Below are positions 11,336 to 22,428 of a DNA stretch of 64,000 nt, in pieces. Below the pieces are notes generated by a model. That model saw nothing but the letters and a program-made list of their open reading frames with translations. It searched no databases and was not told the origin of the DNA. A program made the translations under genes and the position numbers. Position 1 is the first letter of the stretch. Each line of letters opens with the position of its first letter. The DNA comes from Elmis aenea (taxonomy: Eukaryota; Arthropoda; Insecta; Coleoptera; Elmidae): contig OX393582.1 in NCBI GenBank assembly GCA_947652605.1, positions 10,936,544 through 11,000,543 on the forward strand, read 5' to 3'.

Positions 11336-12249
11336 GGACTTTATTTATTTATTTATTTATTTTTTTTAAATATCCCAATTAATTTGAAATCTGTATGCTA
11401 TTTATACAATAATCAAATGGTTTGACGGTAAAAAGGACATGTGAAAAGCTACCCTGTGGTAGCTTCCCGTATACTTATAGCTTTGCTAGATGTAGCAACT
11501 GGGATTTTACATTTAGCACAATACACAATTATTTAGCAGAACACATAATTAGTTTAAGTTTTCGAATCTGCCGATAAGGTCTGTTGTGGTGTGGCGCTTG
11601 AGGCGGCTTCTGAGTAGTGGTTGGGTCATGAGTTCTTTGGCAAGGCTGTTTGGGTGATCTCTAATTTTGTTGGCGTAATTCGTGGTGTGCTGTTTGATTT
11701 CCTCTTTAACGGTTTTCATCTGTAGATCGTGTCTGATGTTGGCATTTGGGACAACCACGGGGCTTTGGCTACAATTCTGAGGACTTTAGATTGAAATCTT
11801 TCCAATATATCTATGTTTGAATTTGACGCAGTTCCCCACAGTTGGATTCCATACGTCCACACTGGTTTTAAGATGGATTTATACACCAAGAGTTTATTTT
11901 CTAGCGACAGTTTGGACTTGCGTCCAATTAACCAGTAAAGTTTGGAAAGTTTCAAACCCAACTGCTTACGTTTGATGAATATGTGGTTGCGCCAGGTGAG
12001 TCCTTTGTCCAGGGTAAGTCCAACGTATTTGGCCTCATCGTGTTGCGGTATCTGGTGATTATTTAGGGTGATAGGTGGACATTTACCTCTTCGGTTTGTG
12101 AAGGTGACGTGTACTGACTTGGTCTCATTAACCTTGATTTTCCACTGATTAAACCAGGTTTCCAACTTCCGAAGATGGGACTGAAGAATGTGTGACATAT
12201 TAACAAATATATTTTCAGTACTAAATGTACGTGTAAGCTCTAATTGCAA
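11336..12249 (-). pseudogene. Jockey-clade non-LTR retrotransposon, 5'-truncated 3' end
   Basis: On the minus strand, 12249-11716 encodes the late reverse-transcriptase and thumb region (FNQWKIKVNETKSVHVTFT, then YVGLTLDKGLTWRNHI and LKPVWTYGIQLWGTAS). After a frameshift, 11758-11549 gives the C-terminal tail (PNANIRHDLQMKTVKEEI). The element ends at a (ttta)n tract at 11339-11362, read as the A-rich 3' tail. The catalytic YADD motif lies upstream of the truncation. Dead 3' fragment. Confidence 0.8.
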
Positions 12250-12967
12250 TAAAAAAACGTTAATATGTGTTTACGAAATTCCAGTTCTAATTATCACCTG
12301 CCAGAAAAATACATCAAAGGAATTTTTTGTAATACATAAAGCACAATAGCCGACTAAAAGCTGTAAATAACACCTGATTTGCACGTAGCAGTTCGCAGAA
12401 TTTTCTATGGTAATTTACAAATTACACAAGGTCAATTTAGGAAATACCGAACTCACTAAACTATTTTCGAAAAAGCAATGTATTAATGAATTTTTAGTAC
12501 CAATCATAAATTATCAAGGAAGCTTAGCGACGTGTCAATATTATTAATGCCGTTTCTTGAGAATTTTAGCAATGAATTACGTCCAACGTGATTTGTCTCT
12601 AAAGATATTGCAATTAAATAAAAATGATTATAGAGTGCTATTACAATCAAATAAAACTAGAAGCAATTGTTTGTTAATGCGAGAACTTGGTTGGCCTTGG
12701 GCACTTGTTAATCGTACTGTATTAAAACAAGAGAGTATGCCCTAAAAAAGGAAAACAAACTGTTATTAAAGAGATGTTAGTAAATCCAACAATTTGTCAG
12801 GAATGTCAAACGCAAGCACGACATTATTAAAAACCATATACGCGTATCAAATTCAACGAAAGTTAATGTTCTGGCGTCCTTTGACACATCATCACATGTA
12901 GTCATTGGTTATTTACGCAATGTTTTGTTAATTACGCAATTTTTTTGTACACAAATATGTATTGTAC
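12250..12967. other. Unassigned stretch with one short open frame
   Basis: A 62-codon open frame at 12557-12745 shows no motif I recognise. No repeat boundary is visible. The stretch ends at the target site of the LTR element. Confidence 0.4.
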
Positions 12968-13151
12968 TGTGACGATCAAGGGTGTAAATAACATAATGTG
13001 ACGATCAAGGGTGTAAATAATAATATTGGGACGATCAAGGTGGTAATGAAAAATAACAGTAAATGTATAACGATGATAAAAATAAAAAGATGTTGACATT
13101 TGTGCTGAATAAATAGTTATTTTTATTTTGTTGAACCTAGCAGACGTAACA
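12968..13151 (+). repeat. 5' LTR
   Basis: TG...CA LTR containing three copies of gacgatcaagg(g/t) in its first 80 bp. It ends ttgaacctagcagacgtaac plus a. The only difference I see from the 3' LTR is g versus a in the aataaaaagatg tract. Confidence 0.95.
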
Positions 13152-13153
13152 TT

Positions 13154-13171
13154 TGGGGGCTCGTCCGGGAT
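13154..13171 (+). promoter_or_regulatory. Primer binding site, tRNA-Pro type
   Basis: TGGGGGCTCGTCCGGGAT begins 2 bp after the 5' LTR. It matches the well-known complement of the 3' end of proline tRNA used for minus-strand priming. Placement right after the LTR is as expected. Confidence 0.85.
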
Positions 13172-13175
13172 TGAA

Positions 13176-13740
13176 AGGAAGAATCCTGAGGTAATTAGTG
13201 GATTAAAAGGAAGAATCCTGAGATAATTAGTGGATTAAAAGGAAGAATCCTGAGGTAATAAGTGGATTAAAAGGAAGAATCCTGAGATAATTAGTGGATT
13301 AAAAGGAAGAATCGTGAGGTAATTAGTGGATTAAAAGGAAGAATCCTGAGATAATTAGTGAATTAAAAGGAAGAATCCTGAAGTATTATTAATTAGTGGA
13401 TTAAAAGGAAGAATCCTGAGTTATCAGTAATTAGTGGATTAAAAGGAAGAATCCTGAGTTATCAGTAATTAGTGGATTAAAAGGAAGAATCCTGAGTTAT
13501 CAGTAATTAGTGGATTAAAAGGAAGAATCCTGAAGTATTATTAATTAGTGGATTAAAAGGAAGAATCCTGAGTTATCAGTAATTAGTGAATTAAAAGGAA
13601 GAATCCTGAGGTATCAGTAATTAGTGGATTAAAAGGAAGAATCCTGAGGTATCAGTAATTAGTGGATTAAAAGGAATAATCCTGAGGTATCAGTAATTAG
13701 TGTATTAAAAGGAATAATCCTAAGGGAAGAATCAGTAATT
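13176..13740 (+). repeat. Minisatellite in the LTR element leader, 16 copies
   Basis: About 16 tandem copies of gattaaaaggaagaatcctg. The first six repeats have a 32-bp period. The later ones gain cagtaa or similar to give a 38-bp period. The last two copies carry aaggaataatcc. The array fills the leader between the primer site and the ATG at 13750. Confidence 0.95.
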
Positions 13741-13749
13741 AAGTAATTA

Positions 13750-14832
13750 ATGGTGAAGACTAGGTCTGCAGAAATGGAGCAACGAAATATAATAGATGTA
13801 ATTATGCAGAAGATGGAAGAAATGGAAAAGAAGCGAGAAGAGCAACAAGTGCTAATGGAAAAGAAGCTAGAAGAGCAACAAGTGCAAATGGAAAAGAAGC
13901 GAGAAGAGCAACACGCGCTATTGGAAAAGAAGCGAGAAGAACAACAAGAGTTAATGGAAAAGAAGAGACAAGAAGAACTGAAGGAAATATTAAATGTCAA
14001 TAGGGAAGAAATGAAGAAAATTATGAACAGAAATAATAAGGAGATTGAAGAAAGGATAAGTGCTATACAGGGAGATATAGGTAAAACTGTGGGAAGAATT
14101 GACAATTCGGAACAGCAAGTACTAGAGTTAAAAGCGAAAGATTCTATAAATGAAGTCCGTGAAAATATCAGTACTGAAAGTATCGAGAGAACAACCATAA
14201 ATTTAGAAAGGGGTGACAAATCAAAGGCAAGAGGTTTTAAGATCCCGTTTTATGATGGAAAGGTGCCATGGAGTGTGTATAAACTAAAGTTTATGAGCAT
14301 GGTAAAAGTTAATAAGATACGCCAAGAAGCATCGACAGTTGTAGAAGTTTTATTATCTACATGGATTTCAAGATATGGTTTACCTTTAGAAATACATAGT
14401 GATCAAGGTAGGAATTTTGAATCAAAGTTATTCCAGGGAATTTGTGAATGTTTAAAAATACATAAAACCAGAACAACCCCTCAACCTAAAGCAATAGTTG
14501 AATATGTTGACGAGTTCCGAGATAAGATGGAGTATGTTCATAATGTTGCAAGAGAAAATTTATTAAAATCGTCAAATAGCATGAAACTAAGGTATGATTT
14601 GAAGGCGAATGTCAAGAGATTTAAAGTTGGCGAACTGGTGTGGTTCTTCAATCCGCAGAGAAAGCAAGGGTATTCGGGGAAGCTACAGTGCGATTGGGAA
14701 GGTCCATGTGTGATTGTGAATCGGGTGAATGATATTGTATATAGGATCAGACAATCGCCGAAGGTAAAAATGAAAATAGTGCATGTTAATAGGTTGGCGA
14801 AGTTTTATCGGATAGAGGACTGTGTAAGTTGA
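13750..14832 (+). CDS. Gag-integrase fusion ORF of a deleted gypsy element (360 aa)
   Basis: Residues about 1-75 form a charged repeat coiled coil (EEQQVQMEKKREEQ). Residues 75-185 continue a gag-like helical region ending in KIPFYDGKVPWSVYKLKF, a gag motif of some gypsy groups. Near residue 195 the sequence jumps to integrase (STWISRYGLPLEIHSDQG, with the second catalytic D). Near residue 238 it jumps again to the integrase C-terminus (KRFKVGELVWFFNPQRKQGY, then PSKVKMK-like and HVNRLAKF). Both joins keep the frame, and no stop interrupts the 1083 bp. The integrase lacks its zinc finger and the terminal glutamate. It may still make a protein, but enzymatic activity is not expected. Confidence 0.8.
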   Translation: MVKTRSAEMEQRNIIDVIMQKMEEMEKKREEQQVLMEKKLEEQQVQMEKKREEQHALLEKKREEQQELMEKKRQEELKEILNVNREEMKKIMNRNNKEIEERISAIQGDIGKTVGRIDNSEQQVLELKAKDSINEVRENISTESIERTTINLERGDKSKARGFKIPFYDGKVPWSVYKLKFMSMVKVNKIRQEASTVVEVLLSTWISRYGLPLEIHSDQGRNFESKLFQGICECLKIHKTRTTPQPKAIVEYVDEFRDKMEYVHNVARENLLKSSNSMKLRYDLKANVKRFKVGELVWFFNPQRKQGYSGKLQCDWEGPCVIVNRVNDIVYRIRQSPKVKMKIVHVNRLAKFYRIEDCVS

Positions 14833-14890
14833 TATTTGTTTGTTTAGTTGAGAATATCTAAGGACAGATATGATGAGGTCAGGATGGCAA

Positions 14891-15074
14891 TGTGACGATC
14901 AAGGGTGTAAATAACATAATGTGACGATCAAGGGTGTAAATAATAATATTGGGACGATCAAGGTGGTAATGAAAAATAACAGTAAATGTATAACGATGAT
15001 AAAAATAAAAAAATGTTGACATTTGTGCTGAATAAATAGTTATTTTTATTTTGTTGAACCTAGCAGACGTAACA
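14891..15074 (+). repeat. 3' LTR
   Basis: 184-bp copy of the 5' LTR ending in the same gacgtaaca. The purine-rich tract gatgaggtcaggatgg just before it may serve as polypurine tract. Confidence 0.95.
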
Positions 15075-15099
15075 GTACTATTCTAAAGGGTGGGCCAAA

Positions 15100-15600
15100 A
15101 GTCACTTTACCAGTTAAAAATTACATAACTTTTTTACTTTTAATTATTTTATAATTTTCTTTTTAACATTATAATGTAAACATCTTGGAGATTTTTTGGC
15201 CTAGACATGAAAGATAACATCTTTTAAATGACCCCCGTTTTCCTCTTCACAAAGGTGAGCTCTTTCTATAGCACTCTTCATAACTGCTTGCAAAGTGACT
15301 CTTTATCATTCGAATTTCCTGGCGAACATTGCCCTTCGCCTCAGCAAGAGTTCGGGGCTTATTAACAAAACCTCGCTGTTTCAAATATCGCCATAAAAAA
15401 AATTGGAGTTGTCAGGTCAGGAGAACGTGGCGGCCAACGAAACTCCGCATTTGTGGAAATTATTTTTTCTCCGCCAACTTGCTTTATCAGCTACATTGAC
15501 TCTCGGGCTAAGTGAGCAGTCGCCTCATCTTGCTGCCACCACATTCTAGGTGTGTTCTCGACAGAGGGAAGCACAAAATTGCTTGTGGGACTTGAAATTT
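15100..15600 (-). pseudogene. IS630/Tc1-mariner superfamily (DDE_3) transposase relic
   Basis: Minus-strand translation with frame changes gives MWWQQDEATAHLARESM (second catalytic D), FRWPPRSPDLTTP (third catalytic D) and GFVNKPRTLAEAKGNVRQEI. These are hallmarks of the insect DDE_3 transposases that start with a DUF4817 helix-turn-helix. A stop replaces a residue after ARESM, and the LWG segment is shifted out of frame. The 3' flank carries the terminus-like text aagggtgggccaaaagtcac at about 15086. Inactive. Confidence 0.7.
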
Positions 15601-15835
15601 TCACCAATTGTGGTAACCTGCAAGGTAGTGCTGTATACCAAATTTGGTTTAAATATATCTACTGGTTGAGAAACGGTTAAACATTATCGTTATTTTTTCG
15701 AAAATTTCAACACCCTGTATCTTTAAAATGAAGCGTTTATGGACCCATGTTGATATAGAATATTCGATTTAAAATAAGTTTTTCTATCGACTGGTAAAGT
15801 CCTGCTACTAAAGAGCTAAGCACCCGGTATATAAA
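15590..15835. repeat. Interspersed repeat, copy 1 of 2
   Basis: Starts near ttgcttgtgggacttgaaat and ends at gtaaagtcctgcta. A second copy lies at about 24880-25115, direct orientation, with an internal indel. No coding content. The copy contains an internal caccctgtat motif, so it may be related to the foldback elements. Confidence 0.75.
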
Positions 15836-16512
15836 GCAAATAATGATTTTTTATTTGAAAAATTCCTCAAAAAAAGCAAGAAGATATAACATTACTGGAT
15901 TTTGATTGTGTCTGATTTGATTTTCACAACAAGCATTATGCAATAAACTATTGAATTAATTGTTTAATGTTAATGTTGACAGGATATTGTTAATTATGCT
16001 GAACCGTCTATGACATTATTTTAAATTTAAGTTTTTGTGTTATCACCAAAATAACTAATTTGTTAACTAATTAATTCATTGTTGTATGTTACGCTATTTT
16101 GTAAGGTTGATAATTTCTAACAAATTAATGAGTCAAAGGAAAAATATAATAATAATGTTGTTAAACTATGCAATTACACGTTCAATTTATTTATTAAAAT
16201 GCTTTTTAAATAATATACTACAATGTATGTGTGCATGTTTTTAAATACATTGTTATTTTTGTATGGAACAAGCTACTTGACGTTTGTAAAAAATAACCCT
16301 CATATCAAATGAATCACATCGATGGTAAAGTCCCTAATCGATAGATTTATTTTATCTTGAGATGTCAAGATACCATCAACACTTAAACTATTGTAATTTT
16401 TATAATTAAAATTTCCTTGCAATGAAGTCATATTTTAAAAGGTTTAAGTGCAATGCAATTTAAATGTAGGTTTAAGTATTTGATAGTCCAAAAAGTGTTT
16501 ATAAGGGTAAAC
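15836..16512. other. Unassigned AT-rich stretch
   Basis: No coding frame, repeat boundary or RNA gene that I can support. Confidence 0.4.
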
Positions 16513-16615
16513 TCACACCGGCGCCGCGGTGGTGATGCGCGATCACTACCAAGTAACTTAATTGGTTACTTATTATAGTGATCGTGGATCGCCACCGCGC
16601 ACATAAACTCGTGGA
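16507..16615. mobile_element. Small GC-rich inverted-repeat element
   Basis: The left arm cggtggtgatgcgcgatcac and the right arm gtgatcgtggatcgccaccg are imperfect reverse complements. Flanking aaactcac and ataaactc extend the symmetry. It is about 100 bp, conspicuously GC-rich in an AT-rich setting. Likely a MITE, class unknown. Confidence 0.55.
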
Positions 16616-17096
16616 AAAAAGTATTTTGGGGTGCGAAAAGTATCTTTTGGTATATTATCTTGAAAGACTTGAAGTATAAATTGAGAGAACTACGCCAACT
16701 TGACTGACCAGCTGTAACAAAACATTCACGAGAAACAATTTTTTTCAGGGATGCAGGGCCGTCTGTGAATAATCAAAAATTATTGTAAAATATAAGAAAT
16801 ATCTTAAATTATTCAAGTTTTCAATTTTTTATGTGTTTAATTAAGTAAAGCTAGTTTATTTATTTATTTATGAAATGTTTTATTTTTATATTCAATGGCC
16901 ACTTTGACTATGCTTAAAAAAAAAACAATAATATTTTAATAACTTACTTATTTTTAAAGAAAAAGCTATCAACCCACGCATCAATGAAACGAAAAAAAAT
17001 TCTCTTTTTAATGAAGCCATTGCCAACCATGGTTGCCATTTAAAAAAAGTCAAGTTTGGCTTATATCTCAAAAATCAAATGTGCCATGACTTTTAA

Positions 17097-18774
17097 TCCC
17101 TATTCTCCGGAATTAAGAAATATTTATCAAAATGTTTTGAAATTCAATCAGTTGTTTAAAAATGGCCATAGATACATGAAAAATCACTTTTTATTAAATT
17201 ACAGGACGCAGGTCCTGACTTAGGAGCTGTCGTTATATGACGACGCTAGGGGAATATGAGTACAAATAATAATAATCTTGGTATGTTTTATAATTTCAGA
17301 TTTATTTGTGAAAGTATATTACAATGTAAATTAAATTTGAGACATATAAACTATAAACTTATAAACTATGATAAGGTTGAAAGCAAGGTATATATAGGAT
17401 ATTGGTCTAGCAAGTAAAGCACTGTAGATGAACATTTACCAAATTTACTCTCCATTATTTCATTTCCTCGATAAGTTTTTCCTTGGTAAGGATCAAAGGC
17501 GATTAGATAACCAGATGGTGAATTTTGACACCAAACCTTGTATCCAAATCGTATTGGTTTATTTCTAATCGCTTGCTTACATCCGTGCCTACCGAAGTAT
17601 TCCACCATTGCCTCATCATGCGATATTGCTGAGGTGGGTGTATAATTTTCCATACATTTGTTTTGAATATATGAAATTAATGGTCGTAATTTGGAAAACT
17701 TATCGAGCTTGTCTAAGTTTAAATTTGATTTAAAATGAAGTGATTTCATGATATTATCAAATCTATCCCTCCGCATAGATTCATATATCGCAATGTTGCG
17801 CAAATCACTACATATACTCCAATACATTGCTTTTCCTGGCAATGGATTGTACCCAGAAACAATTAAAATGGCAAAAAATACTCGCAGTTCCTCTTTGGTT
17901 AATTTTATATCTGGCCAGTTTTTTGATAAGCAATATTCGGAACAGGCAGTAATAATTAATTCGATTAAAGTAGCATCAAAAAACCGTTCAAAATATTGAA
18001 CAGCAGTGACTTCATCAATATTTTCTTCTAAGATGAAATTGACTAGGTTGTATATGTATAGTTTTACCGCCACTGCTCCATATAATTTGATCTTTTTTTG
18101 ATTTTTTGGTGATCTTTGGTATTTTGTTTAGGTTGGAAATAGTTGAAACTTCTTTTCTGGTCTGTTTTTTCTCTGCCGGTGCCATTAGTTGATTTCTGGA
18201 TAAACAGTTTATATTCGTCCCTTCTTCTTCATCTGAATCTTCGTCTGTTAGCTCATTAACTGCAGGTGGTTCAATAAAAATATCTTGGTTACTATCATCA
18301 TTTTCTAACAAATCCATCATTTCGGCTACACTCAAAAATCTAAGGACAAATAGGGTATGTTAGTACATGCATTCTCCTAGCGTCGTCACATGACGACAAT
18401 CAAATTTATAGCGAAATAACTCCCTTATAAATGTTATTATAAATAATTACATTTTATATAAAAAACACTTGACTATTATATATTCAAAATATGTAAACAA
18501 ATAAAATATTTTTACCGTAATTATATTATTTAGTACTTACTTTTTTGACGACGTCATGGTTTTCGTGTTCTCTCGTAAATTGGTCACTTTTAACAATTAA
18601 TTATGTTCGAAGTCTGCAACGTACTGCGATGTAATGGCTACATTTATGAAAACAATTGTTTACCTGAGTAATTAAAGTTAAGCTGACAGGTTTAAAATCA
18701 TCAGGTACCTGACAATACACCGTTATTACAGGACAGGTAAACGTCGTCATTTGACGACGCTAGGAGAATAAGGG
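17097..18774 (-). mobile_element. piggyBac-type transposon, deleted copy
   Basis: TTAA flanks the element at 17093-17096 and 18775-18778. The right end gacgacgctaggagaataag plus gg is strong; the left end tccctattctccgg matches only the outermost bases. Inverted copies of gcgtcgtca/tgacgacgc occur subterminally at 17228-17255 and 18378-18395. The interior encodes the N-terminal half of a piggyBac transposase on the minus strand. Comparison with the interrupted host repeat supports both boundaries. Confidence 0.75.
17366..18335 (-). pseudogene. piggyBac transposase, N-terminal half only, frameshifted
   Basis: 18335-18015 encodes an acidic N-terminus (DEDSDEEEGTNI) typical of piggyBac family proteins. 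After a frameshift near 18075 the frame 18073-17366 gives the DDE_Tnp_1_7-type domain start: FERFFDATLIELI, LRVFFAILIVSGY, then ISHDEAMVEYFGRHGCKQ with the first catalytic Asp, and IRFGYKVWCQNSPSGY. The protein ends shortly after VLYLLDQYP, just before the second catalytic Asp should appear. The catalytic second half and C-terminal zinc finger are deleted. Inactive. Confidence 0.8.
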
Positions 18775-19439
18775 TTAAATACATATTTTTTTAATTCTTC
18801 GTCAAAATATCTACAGGAATCATATCACCTTTAGATTTAATGTAGGTGGCTATGGAATTTATTATCGTAGAATAAATCGTCTGTTTTTAGGTTTGTCAAA
18901 ATATTTAAAAAACTTAAAGGTGTTGGTCAAATCTCAAAATGGCATTAAATTCGTCTTAAAATTCTGCCCAACTTTGCTAAATTAACTGACTTTGTAACTT
19001 TTATAATAACAAAGTTACCCATGCAACACATGTAGATTATTGTCACCCTCTATAATATAGAGTCTATATTGTGTACGTCAAATATGATTCATTTGTTTTG
19101 TTCTGCATATTTCATATTAATATTAATGCTTGTTATCGTCTATGAAGAACGTAGTTTTTTTTACAGCGGGGGGCTAAATAGGCAGTTTAGTCACATTCGA
19201 AAGAGTAATGATAAATTGCACGTCAAACTGGCATCAGAACAAAATCATGATTTTAGCAAAGGATTGACAAAGACGCTTGTTGCAAGTTAGCAGTTGATAT
19301 GAAAATTAATTTTATTTTTTATAATGTTGTTATTAAAACTATAACCAAAAGTGCAAAAAATATATTAAACGTATTGTCGAAAGCATACTTTCTTAGTTAA
19401 TTTTCATAGGCATCAAGCTAAAATTTAATTTGTCATCAG

Positions 19440-20460
19440 CAGAATTTTAAATAGATTGCAAATATTGTAATTATTATTTATTTAGTTATGAGTCCTTTCC
19501 TTCTACTGTTAGGTGTAGAACTGTTGAGTTGTGTTGTGCTGACTTTTTTTCATGTTTTTATGTCTTGTGCTAGCTTTTTTTATGTCTTTCCATTTGATGT
19601 TTCTATCCGTTGCTGCTTTGTAAACTTCGTCTTGCCAGGTTTTTCTCGTTCTACCTCTTTTGTATTTTCCTTGTGATCTTGCTTTTCTGGTTAACCTTTC
19701 TTCTTTTATCCTATAAATGTGACCCAACCATTCCAGCTGTCTTTCTCGTATTTTTGTTTCAACTGATTTTATTTTTAATGGTTCTCTATATGTTTCATTT
19801 TTGATTCTATCGTTTTTAGTTTTTCCTTGGATGTTTCTCTTAGAAATTCATTTCAGCTGCATTCACTCGGCTACTATTTTTAATTGTGAGTGTCCACGTT
19901 TCACTTCTGTATAAAAGTACCGGAGTTACTACCCTTTTGACCACTTCCACTTTTGTTCGTTTTGGGACTTCTTTATTTCCAAAAAATGTTGTTCTTAAAC
20001 TGATTCTTCCCTCATTTCCTGTTCTTTGGCTCCATTTTTCTTTATGATCACTCCTAAACATTTAAAGCTTTCTACCTGTTCCAACCTAAGCCCATTTAAA
20101 GTGATGTTATGCCCTTTGTTCTCTGTTGTAACGATCATAGTTATAGTTTTTTCGGTATTTATTTTCATATTAACTCGTTTCTAGATTAGTTTCTAGATTA
20201 TGTTGCAGATTCTATCTGTTTCCGCGACTAAGACCATGTCGTCTGCGAACATTAGCTCAATTATGTTTATTTTTTCCATTTTCCAGTTGCCTAGGTGAAA
20301 CGGTCTCATTTTCCGTTTTACTTCTTTAATTACCCCACTATAACTACTAAGAATAATAATGGACCGAGCACGCATCCTTGTTTCAAGCCCTCGTTTGTTT
20401 CAAACTCTTCTGATTCTTCATTTTGGGTTCTTACATTATTTACCGTTTTTTTTACGTTAA
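19440..20460 (-). pseudogene. Non-LTR retrotransposon reverse-transcriptase relic
   Basis: Minus-strand fragments in order: FADDMVLVAETD (the catalytic YADD-like box, near 20230), RVVTPVLLYRSETWTLTIK and SRVNAAEMNF (20000-19850), and LTRKARSQGKYKRGRTRKTW (19690-19620). These are successive C-terminal landmarks of RTE-like endonuclease/reverse-transcriptase polyproteins. Frames change between them and stops intervene. The endonuclease and early RT are missing. Confidence 0.7.
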
Positions 20461-20744
20461 TCCGTAAATATTATAATTAAACTTATATAAATAAAAAAGC
20501 GGTAAATTATTATGTGGCGTCCAAGCCCACTGTTTTAAAATGCAAATATGTTATAATTACAGTAAATACCTGAGGTTCCATTTTCAAGTTAACTATTATA
20601 AATGAAGGTCAAGGTTCCATAATTTAGTGGGTGTACGTATGCTTGTATTTTTTTTAGATTATAAAAATCGTCAAAGTTATATTTTTTTACCGTCTGCATG
20701 TAGTGATACCAAAATATTTATTAAATTAGCACAATATCACAATA

Positions 20745-20978
20745 CAGAGTGTAGACTTGGATCACGAAACAGTAATTTCAATGGTAAAATTTTTAAAATT
20801 GTGTTTTATCTCCCCTAATTATTTAAAAAAAAGAGAACAATTAGGTTTTTTTTGTAGAGAAAAAAACTGCTGTCCCTAGAAATGTATTTAATATTAATTT
20901 TTAGTTTTCCAATTTTTTTTCTAAAATAATTAAGGGAGATATTATACAGCTTTTAAAATTTTACCATTCTACACCCTG
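20745..20978. mobile_element. Small foldback element with CAGAGTGTAG/CTACACCCTG ends
   Basis: TA flanks a 234-bp inverted repeat: left arm cagagtgtag...aatggtaaaa, right arm ttttaccattctacaccctg. The inner arms ttatctccc/gggagatat also pair. A related left arm occurs at 40610. No ORF. Confidence 0.75.
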
Positions 20979-21057
20979 TATATAAGTTAAAACAACAAGG
21001 GGTAGCGCTCACATTTTTAAAAACGGAGTATCATTTATTAATATTTTTATTGGTTAA

Positions 21058-21813
21058 CCTCTTCAGGGATACTGGCACATATGTGTACGTTTAGTTTTGT
21101 TATAAGTTAGCCGCGGTAATTTTTTTTTTAATGAAAATTACTACAAGTAGACAATCACTATAATATTTGCTAACAAAAAAAAATGAAATATGGGCAAACA
21201 AACATGAAATGTCATATTACTGGTCAGAATAAATAGCGTGGTACTGAAATTTGTTGACCGTTTTTCTATACTAATAAATTTATTTTATTATTAACCGAAG
21301 ATCTCTATAATTTCAAATTAAAAAAGTTGAAAGATATGTAAAATATATTTAATTAACATAAACCATGTAAATTTTAGAGATTATTTACAATATTCATGCT
21401 CATTGACAAGACATTAGTAAACGTACACATCTGTCTGTGTACGCTTATCAACTCTGGTAGTAATTTTTTTCTAAACCTCGCATATTGTTATGTGCTTAAT
21501 ATTAATTATCTTCTATATTGTATGTGCAACCAGTATTTAAAAAAAATGGAGGATATTGGTACAAAGCGTTATTTTGTCTAATTTGTTATATATGCGAGAA
21601 ATGCAATGAACCTGTGTCCTGAATGTATGAAGTCATTTAATTTATAACGTGCCCTTACCGCCCAATGGCCACATATGCGTGCATTATTTTTCGCTTTTGT
21701 CTTTTAAAATTTTTGTTTTGTTTCATTGTTTTGAATGTATTTTAAATAAAAATTATGTTTTTGAAAATTATTAGTCCTTTTTTGCGGCTTTAATTAATTC
21801 GTCCCTGAAGAGG
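21058..21813. mobile_element. Non-autonomous element with cctcttcaggga ends, piggyBac-like
   Basis: The left end cctcttcagggat follows TTAA (21054-21057). The right end cgtccctgaagagg is its inverted partner and is followed by ttttaat. Subterminal copies of cacatatgtgtacg and ggccacatatgcgtgc are also in inverted relation. The TTAA on the left suggests piggyBac type; the right TTAA is offset by two bases. Confidence 0.55.
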
Positions 21814-22317
21814 TTTTAATAATAATAAATAAAGCGATTTTAAAATGATAAAAAAATCGAAGCTGAATAATAATTATCTCTTTTATTACTTGTTTACATA
21901 AAAATGTACACGTTCTTTATTTTTTAGTAACAATAAAACGTTAACAAAGTAATAAAACCTTGATTGAAATTAATTTATTGTATTTTTATTTGATTGATTA
22001 GTAACGGTCAGTAACGTAAATGTTTTTGAATACAATGCACTTGTTTTTTAGTTTTTTTTTTACGGTGTACAACCACAGCTTGCTATCATTACATTACATC
22101 ACCATAAGTGCATAACGAATTGTAAAACAAAATATTTTTTTAAAAATTTCAGTCAATACCACTTAGGGATTGTAAATTTACCGACTTTTTGAATTACCGG
22201 TAATTCGGTAAAATTGTCAATCAAAACTGGTTTACAGGTAATTTACCGGTAAACCATGTTGTTATATATATTTATATTATATTGTTTCTTTTTAGATTTT
22301 CGCGGTTACTAATATTT

Positions 22318-22428
22318 TTAATATAGTTTTCGGAGTTTATCCGCGTTTCCCCTATAGTGAGAGCTTACCGAAACGTCGAGCCAATTTAAATATTACCCGG
22401 ATAAACTCCGAAAACCATATTAAAAATA
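22318..22428. repeat. Short inverted repeat nested in the hAT element
   Basis: The arms ttttcggagtttatccg and cggataaactccgaaaa enclose about 75 bp containing taccgaaacgtcgag. Likely a tiny nested MITE or retroelement scrap. Confidence 0.7.

Larger units (their letters stand above)
12968..15074 (+). mobile_element. Young, internally deleted gypsy-type LTR retrotransposon
   Basis: Two 184-bp LTRs (12968-13151 and 14891-15074) begin TG and end CA. They differ at one base that I can find and are flanked by gtac at 12964-12967 and 15075-15078. A tRNA-Pro-type primer binding site follows the left LTR. The interior is only about 1.74 kb: a 5' minisatellite and one ORF joining an N-terminal gag segment to integrase C-terminal sequence. 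Protease, reverse transcriptase and RNase H are missing, so mobility would depend on enzymes from full-length relatives. Near-identical LTRs imply recent insertion. Confidence 0.9.
16960..19050. mobile_element. Single-arm relic of a CACCCTGTATA-type element, split by piggyBac
   Basis: 16960-17092 and 18779-19050 align, with gaps, to the right arm of the foldback element at 35867-37409. Shared landmarks are an accatggttgccattt / accatagccaactatg block, a phrase resembling tctgcacaaatttgctaatt, acccatgcaacac, and the end caccctctataa. The piggyBac element sits at the TTAA corresponding to ccgTTAAcat of the intact arm. Confidence 0.55.

Noticed and set aside
13154..13171. Primer site identical to that of mammalian gammaretroviruses, suggesting an endogenous retrovirus
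   Set aside because: The same tRNA-Pro site is used by insect LTR elements. Integrase and gag text are gypsy-like and there is no envelope sequence.
13176..13740. CRISPR-like regular repeats
   Set aside because: The units are directly adjacent without unique spacers, and they lie in an LTR element of a eukaryote.
13659..14219. 186-codon serine-rich minus-strand frame
   Set aside because: It is antisense to the repetitive coiled-coil part of the gag-integrase ORF.
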